From Coffea arabica (Eukaryota; Streptophyta; Magnoliopsida; Gentianales; Rubiaceae): DNA of 64,000 nt. Of this stretch, positions 45,299 through 56,498 are shown in pieces. The DNA lies in contig NC_092329.1 in assembly GCF_036785885.1 (NCBI RefSeq), positions 7,378,001 through 7,442,000 of the forward strand, written 5' to 3'. Each line of letters begins with the position of its first letter. The first letter of the stretch is position 1. The notes beneath the pieces were generated by a model. It worked only from the letters and a program-made list of their open reading frames with translations, did no database searches and was not told the origin of the DNA. The position numbers and the translations under genes are program-made.

Positions 45299-46762
45299 TT
45301 AGCACACTGTCCTGCAAGAGTTGAGGAGGATCAATGGCCTATTTTGGTTGATTATTGGAGCTCAGAAGATGTCAAGGCATGTATTTATTGTCACATCTCT
45401 TTTGCTTTTGAATTAAATTCTAGTGCTATTATGATTTTAATGTGTTGTTAACTACCTTTTTCTATTTTGTACATAATTAGAAGCAAAGCAAGATTAATAG
45501 CAAGAATTGAAAAAAACAAAAGATGCCACATCGAACAGGGCGAAAAGATCATGTGAACCTCAGGGAAGAGGTATATTAAATTCTAATGCTTATGTTTCTA
45601 GCAATTTTTTCTGGAAAATAGTCTTATTTAGAAATATTAACACTTTAGTATGTAACTTGAATATGTGGCAGCTTCGGATTAAAACTGGAAAAGAGCCTTC
45701 GAAACTAGACGTTTTTATTCATTCAAGACAAGGAAAACAAATGGATGAGTTGACTTCACAAACAATTGTAAGAATAGCTTTTAGTCACTTTTTATTGGTT
45801 TTACTTCATAAATAATTCTTTCTTCTGTCTGTTTTTCAATTTAGGCAACTATGAATGAGGAAATACAAAAACTGCCAGAGACATCCAGGGATGATAATTT
45901 TGTGAAAGATATACTCTATGAAAATATCCTTGGACCTGAAAAACCAGGTCGTCTTCGAACTTATGGGGTAGGTGCGACTCCAAAAGACGTGTATAGGATG
46001 TCAGATAACATGAATGCTGGACAAAAGAAAGCATTTGAGGATGCAGTGAATGATAAAGTGGAAATCATACGTGGTGAACTACGAGAAGAAATGAATTCGA
46101 AATTGGTAGATTTTAAGGAGGAGTTGATTGCTCAATTTGAAGCAAGAATGGTTTGGGATAACTATTTGGTTAAATATTATAGTTTTTCTAATTTTTTTAT
46201 TGCTTTAGTTACTATTGATCTTTGTTCTTCCAGAGGGCATCCACATGTGACTTGGCATCACTCCAAAGAAGAGAAATGAATGCAGCAAAACAATCTCAAA
46301 TTTCGGACTCATTAGAGGTTGTATATTAATTCATACAATTCGATTTTGTGTTCAAACTCTCTGAAATATCAGTAGCTATGGCCTGATTTTCTTTTCTTCA
46401 CACTTTGTTGATAATGTAGCAGGTTGGTGATAGAATGAACAGGGAAGTTGGAACAAATGATGCTGAAATGTACAAGGAAGTTGGAACAAATGATGCTGAA
46501 ATAAACAAGTGTGAAATGAATAAAAAAGTTTCTTCAATTGCTGATATTCTTGAGGTATAGTATGCGTACTTTGAGTTGGTCCTTCTATAGAAGACCAATT
46601 TTGCTGAGTTCCTTGTTGATATTGAATTGTGCATGACTTCCTTGTTGATGATTATTTGTGCATGAGCTCCTTGTTGATATTTAATTGACTAGTCTTTTGT
46701 TATACCAGAACCATAATACAAAGAAGAAAAGGAGTAGGACTACTTGCAAACGACTTGCTTGA
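45299..46762 (+). pseudogene. CACTA TNPA-like (Transposase_24, Ptta/En/Spm) gene remnant
   Basis: Exon-like pieces read RVEEDQWPILVDYWSSEDVK. Next comes KQSKINSKN, a stop, KKQKMPHRTGRKDHVNLREE, then KLDVFIHSRQGKQMDE. The best-preserved block is 45846-46150 with NILGPEKPGRLRTYGVGATP and a coiled EEMNSKLVDFKEELIAQFEA. Later pieces end in KRSRTTCKRLA and a stop at 46760-46762. The sequence GAAGTTGGAACAAATGATGC occurs twice in tandem near 46443-46498. This family binds the subterminal repeats of CACTA elements. The in-frame stop makes this copy nonfunctional. Confidence 0.7.
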
Positions 46763-47324
46763 GGTACTGGAAAAGTTTCTGGAAATAACTCTATTCTGTC
46801 AAGTTTTCCATTGAGTATTTGTATGATTGGGAAGACGAGCTATTTTTGTTAAGATTTAGCCAGCTATTTATGGGACATAATGTAGTAGAAGTGGTCTTAA
46901 TTTTCAGTGTCTATGAAAAGGTTGAATTACAAATTCCGTTTCAGTATCTATTGTTATATTAACGTTTTCTTCATGCTTAATGGGCTGGGGTTATATGAGC
47001 AGGGGACTAATAGAATACACTTTGCAGCCCTGGACTTGATGGTACATTGGAAGCACGCGGATTGGGAGATATGAAGATGTTTTTGAGAGATGTATGATGA
47101 AGTGTTGTACTTTTGAAGACAAGCACATTTTGGAATATATGAAACATCTTGTAATTGGAGCGAACAATATTAAATGATAAAGTTTGTAGAATTTGACTAA
47201 AACAATGTATGATACTTTATTCTAGTGTATTGTGGAACTATATTTTGTTATAATATTCAATTTTAGGATATTTGAGCATGATAATTATTGTACCATGAAA
47301 AAATTGATTTCTGGTCTTTATATT

Positions 47325-47570
47325 GGTGACTTTTTTGTGACGCAAGTTTTTGTCGCATGACATTGTGGACATTTTGTAGCGCATTTTTTGTGCCGCAAAT
47401 AGAGTGGTGACACTCAAAATTGGCGTCGCAAAGAGTGATGTAAATGCATGCGACATGTTGAAAAATTGTGTCGTTTTCTTTTGTAATGGCTACTTTTGTG
47501 ACGCAATTTAATTCCGTCGCATTTGTGCCGCAAAAAGGTTTTCGCGGCGGTTTTTGGACTTTTTGCAGCA
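47325..47570. repeat. Subterminal repeat cluster of the CACTA element
   Basis: Short related units such as TGACGCAA, GTCGCA and GCCGCAAA occur repeatedly in both orientations just inside the right end. Plant CACTA elements use such arrays as TNPA binding sites. The matching left end (42298-42365) has only weaker GCAATG/GCACAA units. The few hundred bases before this cluster (46763-47324) hold no gene. Confidence 0.6.
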
Positions 47571-47608
47571 TATTTCTGGCGTCGTGAAAAGTCAGTTTTC
47601 TTGTAGTG

Positions 47609-48120
47609 ATATATACCAACAAACGTACACAATAATTATACATATATACATTTATACATTACAGATATATATAAATATATATAGATATATACTAATTAAT
47701 ATAAATAATAATCATTCATACACAAGTATGGCACATATATACAATCATATATAGATATATATACAAATATATATATAAATATATATACATATAATACTCA
47801 TACGTATCACAATTGTACATATATACAAATATATATATAAATATATATACAAATATATTTCCACCACTTATCCAATATATTTAACTCACAATATACAAAT
47901 GATATTTCCACCGGTTAACCTGAAAAAAAAACTTACGCAACATATTTAACTCACAACAAATAAAAACAAAAATCACATAGATTTTACTCTTGAACTTCCA
48001 CAAAAAAGCTACAAATACTCTATTTAATTAAAATTCTAAAATTATCCATTCAAAGCATTTAACCACACGTGCACAAATTGAAAACCAAATTTTCCCACAT
48101 TTATCACCTACTACCCAGCA
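47609..48120. other. AT-rich 3' part of the Helitron
   Basis: Imperfect TATATA/ATACAAATATA repeats fill 47640-47870. They continue the similar tract left of the CACTA (42181-42284), so the CACTA inserted into one TA-rich tract. No gene is seen. Confidence 0.6.
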
Positions 48121-48149
48121 CCCGCGCGTTGCGCGGGATACCCACCTAG
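48121..48149 (+). other. Helitron 3' terminus: hairpin plus CTAG
   Basis: CCCGCGC, loop GTT, GCGCGGG forms a perfect 7-bp stem (48121-48137). The element ends at CTAG (48146-48149), with host T next. This is the standard Helitron termination signal. Confidence 0.93.
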
Positions 48150-49395
48150 TATATATATATAAGGCAACCATCAAGTAAACCTTTCAAACTTAACATTAAT
48201 AATGATAGATGCCTTTTTCCTAATTTTTATTTGGCCACATCCGCTCCTTATATTATAATAATTTTTACTTTAACAAATGATTCAGTTCTATCATGACAAT
48301 TTTACTTTATGGTTGAGAAAAAGTCTTGACCCTTTTGGTATCAAGAACTCAATTATTCGTTCTTAACCCTTTTTATTGAGGTCGATTATCCACTGTCATT
48401 GAGATAACTCCAGAATTAACCGGACTCTCTAATGGTTTTGAAGGTGCTCCTTTTGGTTGGACAAAAACTTGAACTATTGAATACCTACACAAATCCAAAG
48501 AATTACCAAATTCTAAATGTGCCACTTATGATATTTGTTTTTACCAGAACTTTTACTACTAATACTCAAGACATGTCCGGTTCAGTGCTCAGAGCAACTC
48601 CTTTTTTTTTTTTGGGTTCTTTTGTTTTAATTCAGCAAATCATTTTAAATAACAGGGGTGGAGGATATGGTATCTTATCTCATAACTGCAAGCAACTTTT
48701 AGAGTCTATTGGTGTTATTAATGAATGCCTTTTTCAAAGCCATCAATTGCAGCTTTCAATTTTCGGAGTTTTTTTTTTCCGTCAATTCGTATAAAGTAGA
48801 TGTGAATTCTTACAAAAATTTACCTTATGACCCTAAAATTTAAAAGTAGAATTCCTTGGCATCAAAACTTCAGTTCAATTATTGTTGGAAAATTACTTCC
48901 ATGTATGTGTAGTGAATTATAGCATGAATTGTTGGAAAAGACATAATTGGTAAAACTTTTTAACTTGCTAAATCGGTAGTATCTCTGTACATCTCCAAAA
49001 AAAGAAAGAAATAGAGAGAGAGAGTCTATTGATGTGATGAATTTTATGCTTGAAAATGCACAATTTGATTTGACATGATCTCTCACAGGGGAAAAGAAAC
49101 ACGAGTACAAACAATTCTTCATTTCTTGATCAATGGAAAAGTTTTTAGTTTTGCTCAAAAAACAAAAGCATAAAATTAATATCTTGAAAGCACAGAATTA
49201 TATACTTTATAAAATATAAAGGTCAATTTCTATTTATTAGGTTCCGCGGCTGCTGTGCTAAGTACAAATAATTAAACAAATCATAAATGCAATCCTCAAC
49301 ATGATAGACTAATCTATTCAAAGCATCTTATTTAATTGGACGAATTAACCCATGCAACGAATCCATTACTCAAACTTATATTACTAGCTTTATGT
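48150..49395. other. Block B flank resuming after the Helitron
   Basis: It matches 14201-15475 closely. No gene is seen; the ORF at 48432-48794 is the counterpart of the one at 14478 and has no domain. The match ends at TTACTAGCTTTATG. Confidence 0.55.
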
Positions 49396-49719
49396 TATAT
49401 TCAATTGTTATCTGCAGTTCTTGATGAGGACAGCGTTGAACAAATCGCTGTCCTCATGGTTATAATGCCTGAATTGCTGATCTGTTGAGTGCTTGAAGGC
49501 ATTATTCCAAAGAAAAAAAAAAAGGACCACTGGATTGTGTGTAACTCATGACCCAGTTGCACCCATTCAACGATCAATTCAACTCCTGCAGAGTCTGCAG
49601 AATGGTTGATGGGGTTTAGAAATGTGTGCATATCAAATGGATTGGCGCTTGTCGAACAGGCAGGACCATCCTTCTGATCACAACCTGGTCTTGGGACAGA
49701 AGCAAATATTGGGATGAGA

Positions 49720-50560
49720 TTTCGGACATCCCACATGTTTGTGCACATGCAAACCCTAAACACTTAACCTCATCTCATCTGTTAATTTTATGTATATATA
49801 GTTGAACTTCCTCTTCCTAATTTTTAGTCTAGGTATCTATACTTCTCCAATTTTCATTAGTTCTCAACAGTTATCAGCGTTAACGGGTGTTTCAATTCCA
49901 TCATGAAAATTTTACTCCACAGTTGAGAACAATTCTGACAACCAAATTTGATACAATTTAGAGGAAACTATTCACCGGACTCCTAGATTATTTTCTTTAC
50001 ACTCTTTTGTCCCCTTAATAATATGTTGTTTTCAAACAGTCAGTTGCCTGTTTTACAACTTCATCAAATTTGCATTGTTATGAAGACATCAAAGGTACAG
50101 TTAAAAAAAAAAAGAAGAGAAAAAGATATCAAAGATTCATTCTTCAACTTTATATATGCTGTAGAGTTTATGTGCCTTCATTGAGATATATCCAAAATTA
50201 GCCTGACAAATAACATGCTCCAATAATACTGGAGGTGATATTCCTTTTAGTTGGACCAAAACTTGAATTGTGTTGAATGCGTACACTCAATTCTAACAGG
50301 TATCAAAGTCTGAATACGCCACTTATTATATTTTTGTTTATATCAGAATTTTGTTTTATCATCCAACCCAGATGTCCGGATCAGCGTCCAAAGCGTGTCC
50401 TTTTTTCAGTTCAACAAATCTTTTTTAAATAATGAGGTTGAAGATATGGTATCTTATTTTACAACTGCAAGAAACTTTCAGAGTCCAGCGGTGTCATTGA
50501 TAATTGCCCTTTCCATGTAAGACAATTGTTGCTTTCAAGATTCCATGTTATTTTGTTCCA
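49720..50560. repeat. Older, diverged copy of the UGT-flanking sequence
   Basis: It resembles 14200-14870 with many substitutions. Shared order includes CATGACAATTTTACT-like, CTTTTGGTTGGACAAAAACT-like and ATGTCCGGTTCAGTG-like blocks, and ATGGTATCTTATCT. It belongs to the region left of the UGT at 52821 and points to an earlier round of duplication. From 49396 to 49720 nothing is recognised. Confidence 0.6.
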
Positions 50561-50746
50561 ATTCATATAAAATATCTATGAATTCTTGCTATACTTTATT
50601 GTAAGACAATTTTAGCTTTCGAATTTCCAAGATATTTTCTTCCAATTCATATGACAAAGTAGATATGAATATGATTTGATAATAGTATCTATAGATATTA
50701 CACCAAAAAAAAAAAAAACAAAAGAGATTGAGAGTAGAGATCTAAT

Positions 50747-51005
50747 GGTCAATTCATGCAAACCCTCTAAGATATTTGCAAGTTGAGACAACGTATTGCG
50801 TGACAATTTCAAGAAGTAGTACACTATAGCCACTTTGCGGGTGCTTCTTTCTGTCTCTATTGAATGCTTCTTTCTGGTCAATTCATGCAAACCCTCAAGT
50901 TATTTGCAAGTTGGGACGACGTATTGCGTGACAATTTCAATGAGCAGTACACTATAGCCACTTTGCTGGTCAAACCAAAATATGCTTCTTTCTGTCTCTA
51001 TTGAG
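50747..51005 (+). repeat. 129-bp tandem duplication
   Basis: Two units (start 50747 and 50876) share GGTCAATTCATGCAAACCCT, GACAATTTCAA, AGTACACTATAGCCACTTTG and TGCTTCTTTCTGTCTCTATT, with a few differences. No coding content. Confidence 0.8.
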
Positions 51006-51747
51006 AGCGCCACTATCAAATTCAACTTTCGCCTTCAGAAATTCAAACTCTGTAAAATTTTTCCTTTTTAGAAATGGAAATTTGCCATTTTATCAAAGAC
51101 TTTGACAAAAACCCCAATAGCTTTGCAATAACTTTGACAAAAATACATAAATAAGGCAAGCTGCTAGAGTACGTAAATTACGATCAAACAAGAAGAAGGG
51201 TTATTGCACCAAAGAGGGCAGGCTGCTAAGGGTACGTAAATTAATTTAGAGTAATGATGTTTTTTTTTTTTTTTTTATAAAGTGAAAGATCTTGAATTCA
51301 ATATCTTTTATATACAATATTATCTATCTTATCATCTAACTCAACCTTTCTCGAAGCGACAAAATGACATTTCTTTCTGTACAAAATACATATTAACCTA
51401 AGAGATTTTGTTTTAAGGATGAAGCTCAAACATTGATAAAGTAATAAAAGATTTTCTCTGTCATGATCACTTTAACTATGTGTGACAAATCCTGGGGTCA
51501 TTATGTTCTTGTATATTTCATTATTTGTCAGTTCTGAACATTTTTATAATCTCTTCTCGGTGCTGGCAGACTTCCACCCTTTCTTTTTCATAGGTCCCTT
51601 TTCAATTAATTTTCAAGAGTCTCCGCAATGATTTGCATTTTTAATAGGGCAGGTGGCGCCATGAACTGAATCAAAAGCATCAATTAAAGCCTAACTGCGA
51701 GATTGACTACCAAACAAATCAACTTTTGGTTTTGGTTTCTTAATTTG

Positions 51748-51894
51748 GGTTGTGTTTGGATTGCATTTTTCTAGATTTTTTGTAGAAAAATTATTATAGC
51801 GATTTGATATATGTGAGGTAAAAAGGTGATTGAGAAATGTGTTCACGAAAAATATAACAATTTTTCTTTAGAAAATGGCTGTCCAAACAAGGCC
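51748..51894. mobile_element. Short MITE-like element
   Basis: The left end has TTGTGTTTGGATTGC. The right end inverted reads GGCCTTGTTTGGACAGCC. The AT-rich core is about 110 bp. The flanks (TAATTTGG and TTGATTGG) may be an imperfect 8-bp duplication. The surrounding 51005-52730 otherwise shows no gene. Confidence 0.45.
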
Positions 51895-52734
51895 TTGATT
51901 GGCCAACAGGTATGCAAGTCTGGAAATGTGAAAGCATGTCACTTGGGCTCAATTTCACGTTCACATCAATAACCCTTCTTGTTAAAAATCAGATTCTGAC
52001 GGATCAGATCTGCAATAATTCGAGATCATTTACGTCTTCATCCATTTTTTTGCCATTGTGTGATCCGTGTAGGTAGGATGTCCTGAGATTTCATCCCTGC
52101 ATAGGATGAAATTAATTTTCCAGCGCTTGAGAGTTTGGACTTTAAAGTATGTAAATTACCATCTACTCGTATAATATAATAGCTTTATATATTATCACAC
52201 GATCTTCTACGTTTCAAAATATCTACACAAACTTCTTTGTAATTTATGTAGGGTGAAAAAATGAAAGCAACTCAAGCTATAGCAATTGACCTAGATACGT
52301 TTCAGAAACACACGTGCTAAGATTACATTATCCACTTAACTCCTCCGTTGCTTTGCATATATTTACATAATCTCCCTATAAATTTACGTAAATTGGTTAT
52401 CCCTAATCATGATTACTATCTACATAAATGACAATACTAGCATTTCAACTGAGGATATTACGGAAGCTACTTTTCGTCAAATCTTCACTGATAAATTAAA
52501 CTACATGGGTTATGTGAATACTTTATAACGTTTGGGGAGAAGTGATCAATAGACAAAATCACATGGAGATTTGCAGTAATTTACCCAAATTAAAGTCGGA
52601 GCGGTACTATACTGTGGGGTTGGCCTTGCCATGTCGACAAGGGGCAGCAGACCATTTTGTCGTTGACTTCTAATTTTTCATTATTACGCACGCTAAATTT
52701 TGCTTTTTCAATTTTCACAAATTGCTTCGCCCGC

Positions 52735-52741
52735 TATAAAT
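52735..52741 (+). promoter_or_regulatory. Putative TATA box of the 52821 UGT
   Basis: CCCGCTATAAATTTGG lies about 85 bases before the chosen ATG, a usual spacing in plant genes. Confidence 0.6.
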
Positions 52742-52820
52742 TTGGATAGATAGCCATAGGCTTAAGCATCAAAACTCATTCCAACAACAAAAGAAAGTGA
52801 AGGGGAAAAAAACACAAGCA

Positions 52821-54483
52821 ATGGGTTCCATGTCTCTGCCAGAAAAGCCTCATGCTGTTTGTATTCCATATCCAGCACAGGGTCACATAAACCCTATGCT
52901 GAAACTAGCCAAGCTCCTTCATCATAAAGGGTTTCATATAACCTTTGTTAACACAGAATTCAACCACAAACGTTTGCTCAAGTCTAGAGGTCCTGATGCC
53001 CTCAATGGCTTGCCTGATTTCCAATTTAAAGCCATTCCTGATGGGCTTCCTCCTTCTGATGTTGATGCCACCCAAGACGTTCCCTCCCTTTGTGAATCCA
53101 CCACTACTCATTGCTTAGGTCCATTTAGAGATCTCCTTGCAGAACTTAATGATCCCTCTTCATCACAAGTTCCCCCTGTTTCTTGCATAGTTTCTGATGG
53201 TGTCATGAGCTTTACTCTTGAAGCTGCCGCAGAACTAGGCGTCCCAGAAATATTGTTTTGGACTCCTAGTGCATGTGGATTCCTGGGTTATATGCACTAT
53301 GCTAAGCTCATAGAAAAGGGTCTCACACCACTCAAAGGTACTCTTCAGTCCCAAGAACTTTTTGTAGTATTTCTCTTTTGAGCTCTCGTGAGAGAGACTT
53401 TTTAGCACTAGTTGGACTTCTGAACTTCTGCACTGCGAATAGATATAATATAACCCCCTTGGCAACTAGCTTAATGGCATTTAAGAGAGTAATTCCTGTA
53501 TCTTCTTTTTTATTTTTTAATCGAGTTAAAATTGTAAATCCTTGTTAATTGCAGATGCAAGTTACATGTCAAATGGATACCTTGAGCAAGCTATAGATTG
53601 GATTCCCGCGATGAAAGATATACGTCTGAGAGATCTTCCAAGTTTCTTAAGAACTACAAATCCGGATGACTACATGACAAAGTTCGTATTGCAAGAGACT
53701 GAGAGATCCAAGAAGGCTTTAGCTATTATTTTGAACACATTTGAGGAGCTGGAAGATGATGTTATAAACGCTCTGTCTGCCATCCTTCCTCCCATCTACG
53801 CCATTGGGCCTCTACAGTTTCTCCAGAAAGAGGTGAAAGACGAGAGGTTATCAGTTTTAGGGTCAAATCTTTGGAAAGAAGAGCCCGAGTGCCTAGAATG
53901 GCTTGATTCAAAGGATCCCAATTCTGTTGTCTATGTAAACTTTGGAAGCATCACTGTTATGACTGCTGACCAGCTTGTGGAGTTTGCATGGGGACTTGCA
54001 AACAGTAAACAAACATTTTTGTGGATCATTAGGCCTGATCTTGTCTCTGGCGACTCTGCAATTCTTCCTCCTGAATTTTTGGAGGAAACTAAAGATAGAG
54101 GCCTACTAGCAAGCTGGTGCCCTCAGGAACAAGTTCTTAGCCATCCTGCCATTGGAGGATTCTTAACTCATAGCGGATGGAATTCAACTCTCGAGAGCAT
54201 CTGTAGTGGGGTGCCCATGATTTGTTGGCCGTTTTTCGCCGAACAACAGACCAATTGCTGGTTCTGCTGCACTAAATGGGGCAATGGATTGGAGATAGAC
54301 AATAATGTTAAGAGGGAAGAGGTTGAGAGCCTAGTGACTGAGTTGATGGTTAGAGAAAAGGGAAAGGACATGAAGAAAAAAGCCTTGGAGTGGAAGAACA
54401 AGGCTGAAGAAGCAGCTAAAAGTTCGGGTGGCTCTTCTTACTCCAATTTGGAGAAGGTGGTCCAGGTGCTTCTCTCCAAGTAA
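52821..54483 (+). CDS. UGT85A-type UDP-glucosyltransferase, right-hand copy (7-deoxyloganetin glucosyltransferase-like)
   Basis: Two exons, 52821-53337 and 53555-54483, encode 481 residues with a 217-bp phase-1 GT-AG intron. I chose ATG 52821 ([10 protein letters not shown]), which fits the paralogues and the TATA at 52735; an upstream GTG is not a plausible start. All hallmarks are standard: His22 in PAQGHINPM, Asp126 in SCIVSDG, and the PSPG box from WCPQEQVL to FFAEQQ with HSGWNS and the terminal Glu-Gln pair. The length is typical, and there is no C-terminal extension like that of the block A and B genes. This copy has the most canonical donor site in the window, so it is the best candidate for an active iridoid-type glucosyltransferase. 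The acceptor remains an inference. Confidence 0.95.
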
Positions 54484-54528
54484 AATCAGAATAGCATATT
54501 TATGTAACGAATTTCTTTCAATTCTATA

Positions 54529-54534
54529 AATAAA
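54529..54534 (+). promoter_or_regulatory. Putative poly(A) signal of the 52821 UGT
   Basis: AATAAA lies about 45 bases after the stop codon. Confidence 0.45.
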
Positions 54535-56490
54535 TTATCTCTATTTTTCATATTTGTAATTGTATACGGGAGTTATAATCCTTTGATGTTCTTTTGTGCT
54601 TATCCTTTCCTAGAGAGTTAATATTATTGATTTCGAACTCCCATCTAGTAAGCTAAGCAAACCTTTGGAATATATTGAGGTCCCTGTCTGCATTATTAAA
54701 TGCAAAATACTGCAATTTGGCATGGAATACTGCGTCGGCAAACATTTGATCAGGTCCTCGAGTCCAAGGACTACGCTCAGATTATGTGAAGTTAAAGATT
54801 TTTTTATTGAATATATGAATTCATTAAAGATTTTTTTATTGGATGTACTAATTCATAAAAAAAAAAAAAAAGAGTTGCAATATCAAGTTATACACAGTTA
54901 CCGACCAAAAAATCATGAAACTAACTTATTTAGGATATGGTACTCTTCAATATTTAATTCATTTATAAAGTGCAGGGAGTTTAATTATAGCAAATTCCCA
55001 CTACTCTCAACATTTTTTTTTACCATGTAAATGAAAGGGTTTGAATTCAAAATCGTTTATTTACACTCTCTCCTCTAAACTATCCAACCTATCACTACCT
55101 CCATTACTCTTAACTTATTAATAAAGCAGGTTATAATGCTGAATGTCAAATTCCAACCCTTTTTACTTTTTTTTTTTCTTCTTTTTTATGTGAGAAAAGG
55201 AAGGCCTCGTTCTCATGGAATTTCCAGCTGCCACATCGTTATTTTTTTAATAAGTGAAAGATTTTGAATCCAAAACCTTCTACTTTTACCACCCAATCCA
55301 ACATTTTTCGTAACATTGATAGGCGATGGCAACGATTGAATGCACAAACTATAAGAGTGAAATTTTTTTCTTTTTTTTTTAAGCATATAAGAATGAAAGG
55401 TTTTGAAGAATGGCCGTCCTAACATTGGTAGGCGATGGCAATTATTGAAGGCATTTTATAGTTTATTATACAACTACAATACTAAGGTCAACAATCAACG
55501 CCCCCACCCAACCCTGCCGTTAGCCCGCAACCATACCACTCCATGCTTACATCTGCGTTTTTTAATCTCTTTGTTTTCTCCTCCATTATTGAGGAAGTGA
55601 TTATGCTCGCCTTTTTGTCATACATTATCAACCCCTGGAGAAAATCAAATTGACCCCTGATAACCAAATGGAGAAAATCTGTATTTGCTCATACACGATC
55701 CAAGAGGCTCTATCCCACTAATCCTTCGAGTTAGACAGACAATTAATTGCACCTCCCATTTGCACTTTTAATTCTTTCCTTCCAGATCCCATTAACAAGT
55801 TTTCATCTCACTTTTTCTGATCGGTTACGTTCATAAACTAACTCTGATGTCTCAAAGATTTCCACTACAAACAGAATCGTCATGGACGTTGGACACCAAA
55901 ATTGGTGTTAAGCAGATGAGGTGAACATTGTTGTACTTGACATTTACCTTAAAAATTGTGACAGAAAAAAAAAATGACGAACTTAAGTTTACTTGTAGTG
56001 AAATAACAAAGAAAAGAAGAGGAAAAAGATCCCATCAATTACGCAATAATCGCTCTAATTCCTCATCTCTTTTCTTTTTTCCTTTTTTCCTTTTTTGTAC
56101 GGCGATTCTAAAATAGCAATTGTAGTAACCTCTGTGGGCGGTGACTGTTTTCAAAGTGCTCACCACACAACCCAATATGTGACCCTTTATTTAAAAAAAT
56201 AAAAATAAAAATAGTAAATCTTATATACACTGACAGTATATACACTGTCACCATTGAATGACGTTAAATTTTATAAACAAGACTTACTTCAAATTTATTT
56301 ATAGGTAATAAGTTATTTATTTATTATTTAATATCATATACACTCAAATATATTAGATTTAGTACTTAACAAACAGAAATGAAAGTACATAAGATTCAGT
56401 GTAACAAACAAAATGAATTTTTCAGTTACTTATCGCTGAAGATAACATTTTCTGACAGCATTAGTTCCATCGCCCTCATGTTTTTACCCA
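54535..56490. other. Intergenic, no gene recognised
   Basis: AT-rich. A short motif like GTGAAAGATTTTGAATCCAAAACC recurs in worn form near 51280, 55030 and 55255. A TATACACTGACAGTATATAC near-palindrome lies at about 56224. None of the ORFs has a domain. Confidence 0.45.
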
Positions 56491-56498
56491 AAAAACAC

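Larger units (their letters stand above)
42285..47608 (+). mobile_element. CACTA (En/Spm) DNA transposon nested in the Helitron
   Basis: The ends are perfect inverted repeats, CACTACAAGAAAAC at 42285 and GTTTTCTTGTAGTG ending at 47608. The 3-bp target duplication ATA is present on both sides (42282-42284 and 47609-47611). Subterminal GACGCAA/GTCGCA-type repeats crowd the right end. The interior has remnants of both CACTA genes: a TNPD-like transposase missing its catalytic core and a TNPA-like (Transposase_24) gene. At 5.3 kb it is shorter than autonomous plant CACTAs. Intact termini suggest it could still have been mobilised in trans. Confidence 0.93.
29559..48149 (+). mobile_element. 18.6-kb Helitron with RepHel, RPA-like gene and a nested CACTA element
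   Basis: The left end is TC after an A (29558). The right end is CTAG followed by T, and eight bases before the CTAG lies a GC-rich hairpin of seven base pairs (CCCGCGC-GTT-GCGCGGG). Insertion is between A and T with no target duplication. Block A has the matching unfilled site (14182-14208). Inside are a rolling-circle Rep/helicase, an RPA70-like gene, two small minus-strand ORFs, and a 5.3-kb CACTA insertion. Without the CACTA it is about 13.3 kb. The main genes carry stops and a frameshift, so this copy is probably not autonomous. Confidence 0.93.
15476..49395 (+). repeat. Tandem duplication block B (contains the UGT at 26830)
   Basis: It begins with the block-start sequence GTAGCCCAAACGACACATGG directly after the end of block A and ends at TTACTAGCTTTATG. 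It is about 34 kb against 8.6 kb for block A. Most of the difference comes from the solo-LTR-like insertion (17463-18922), the retained full copia element and the Helitron. Smaller differences are an unclassified extra segment of about 275 bp at 17157-17432 and a 47-bp tandem duplication near 16090-16185. Confidence 0.85.

Noticed and set aside
50747-51005. CRISPR-like or satellite array
   Set aside because: Only two long units with no spacers; it is a simple tandem duplication in a plant genome.
52797-52820. Upstream GTG as the start of the right-hand UGT
   Set aside because: Plant nuclear genes start at ATG. The ATG at 52821 aligns with the paralogues and has a TATA box at the right distance.
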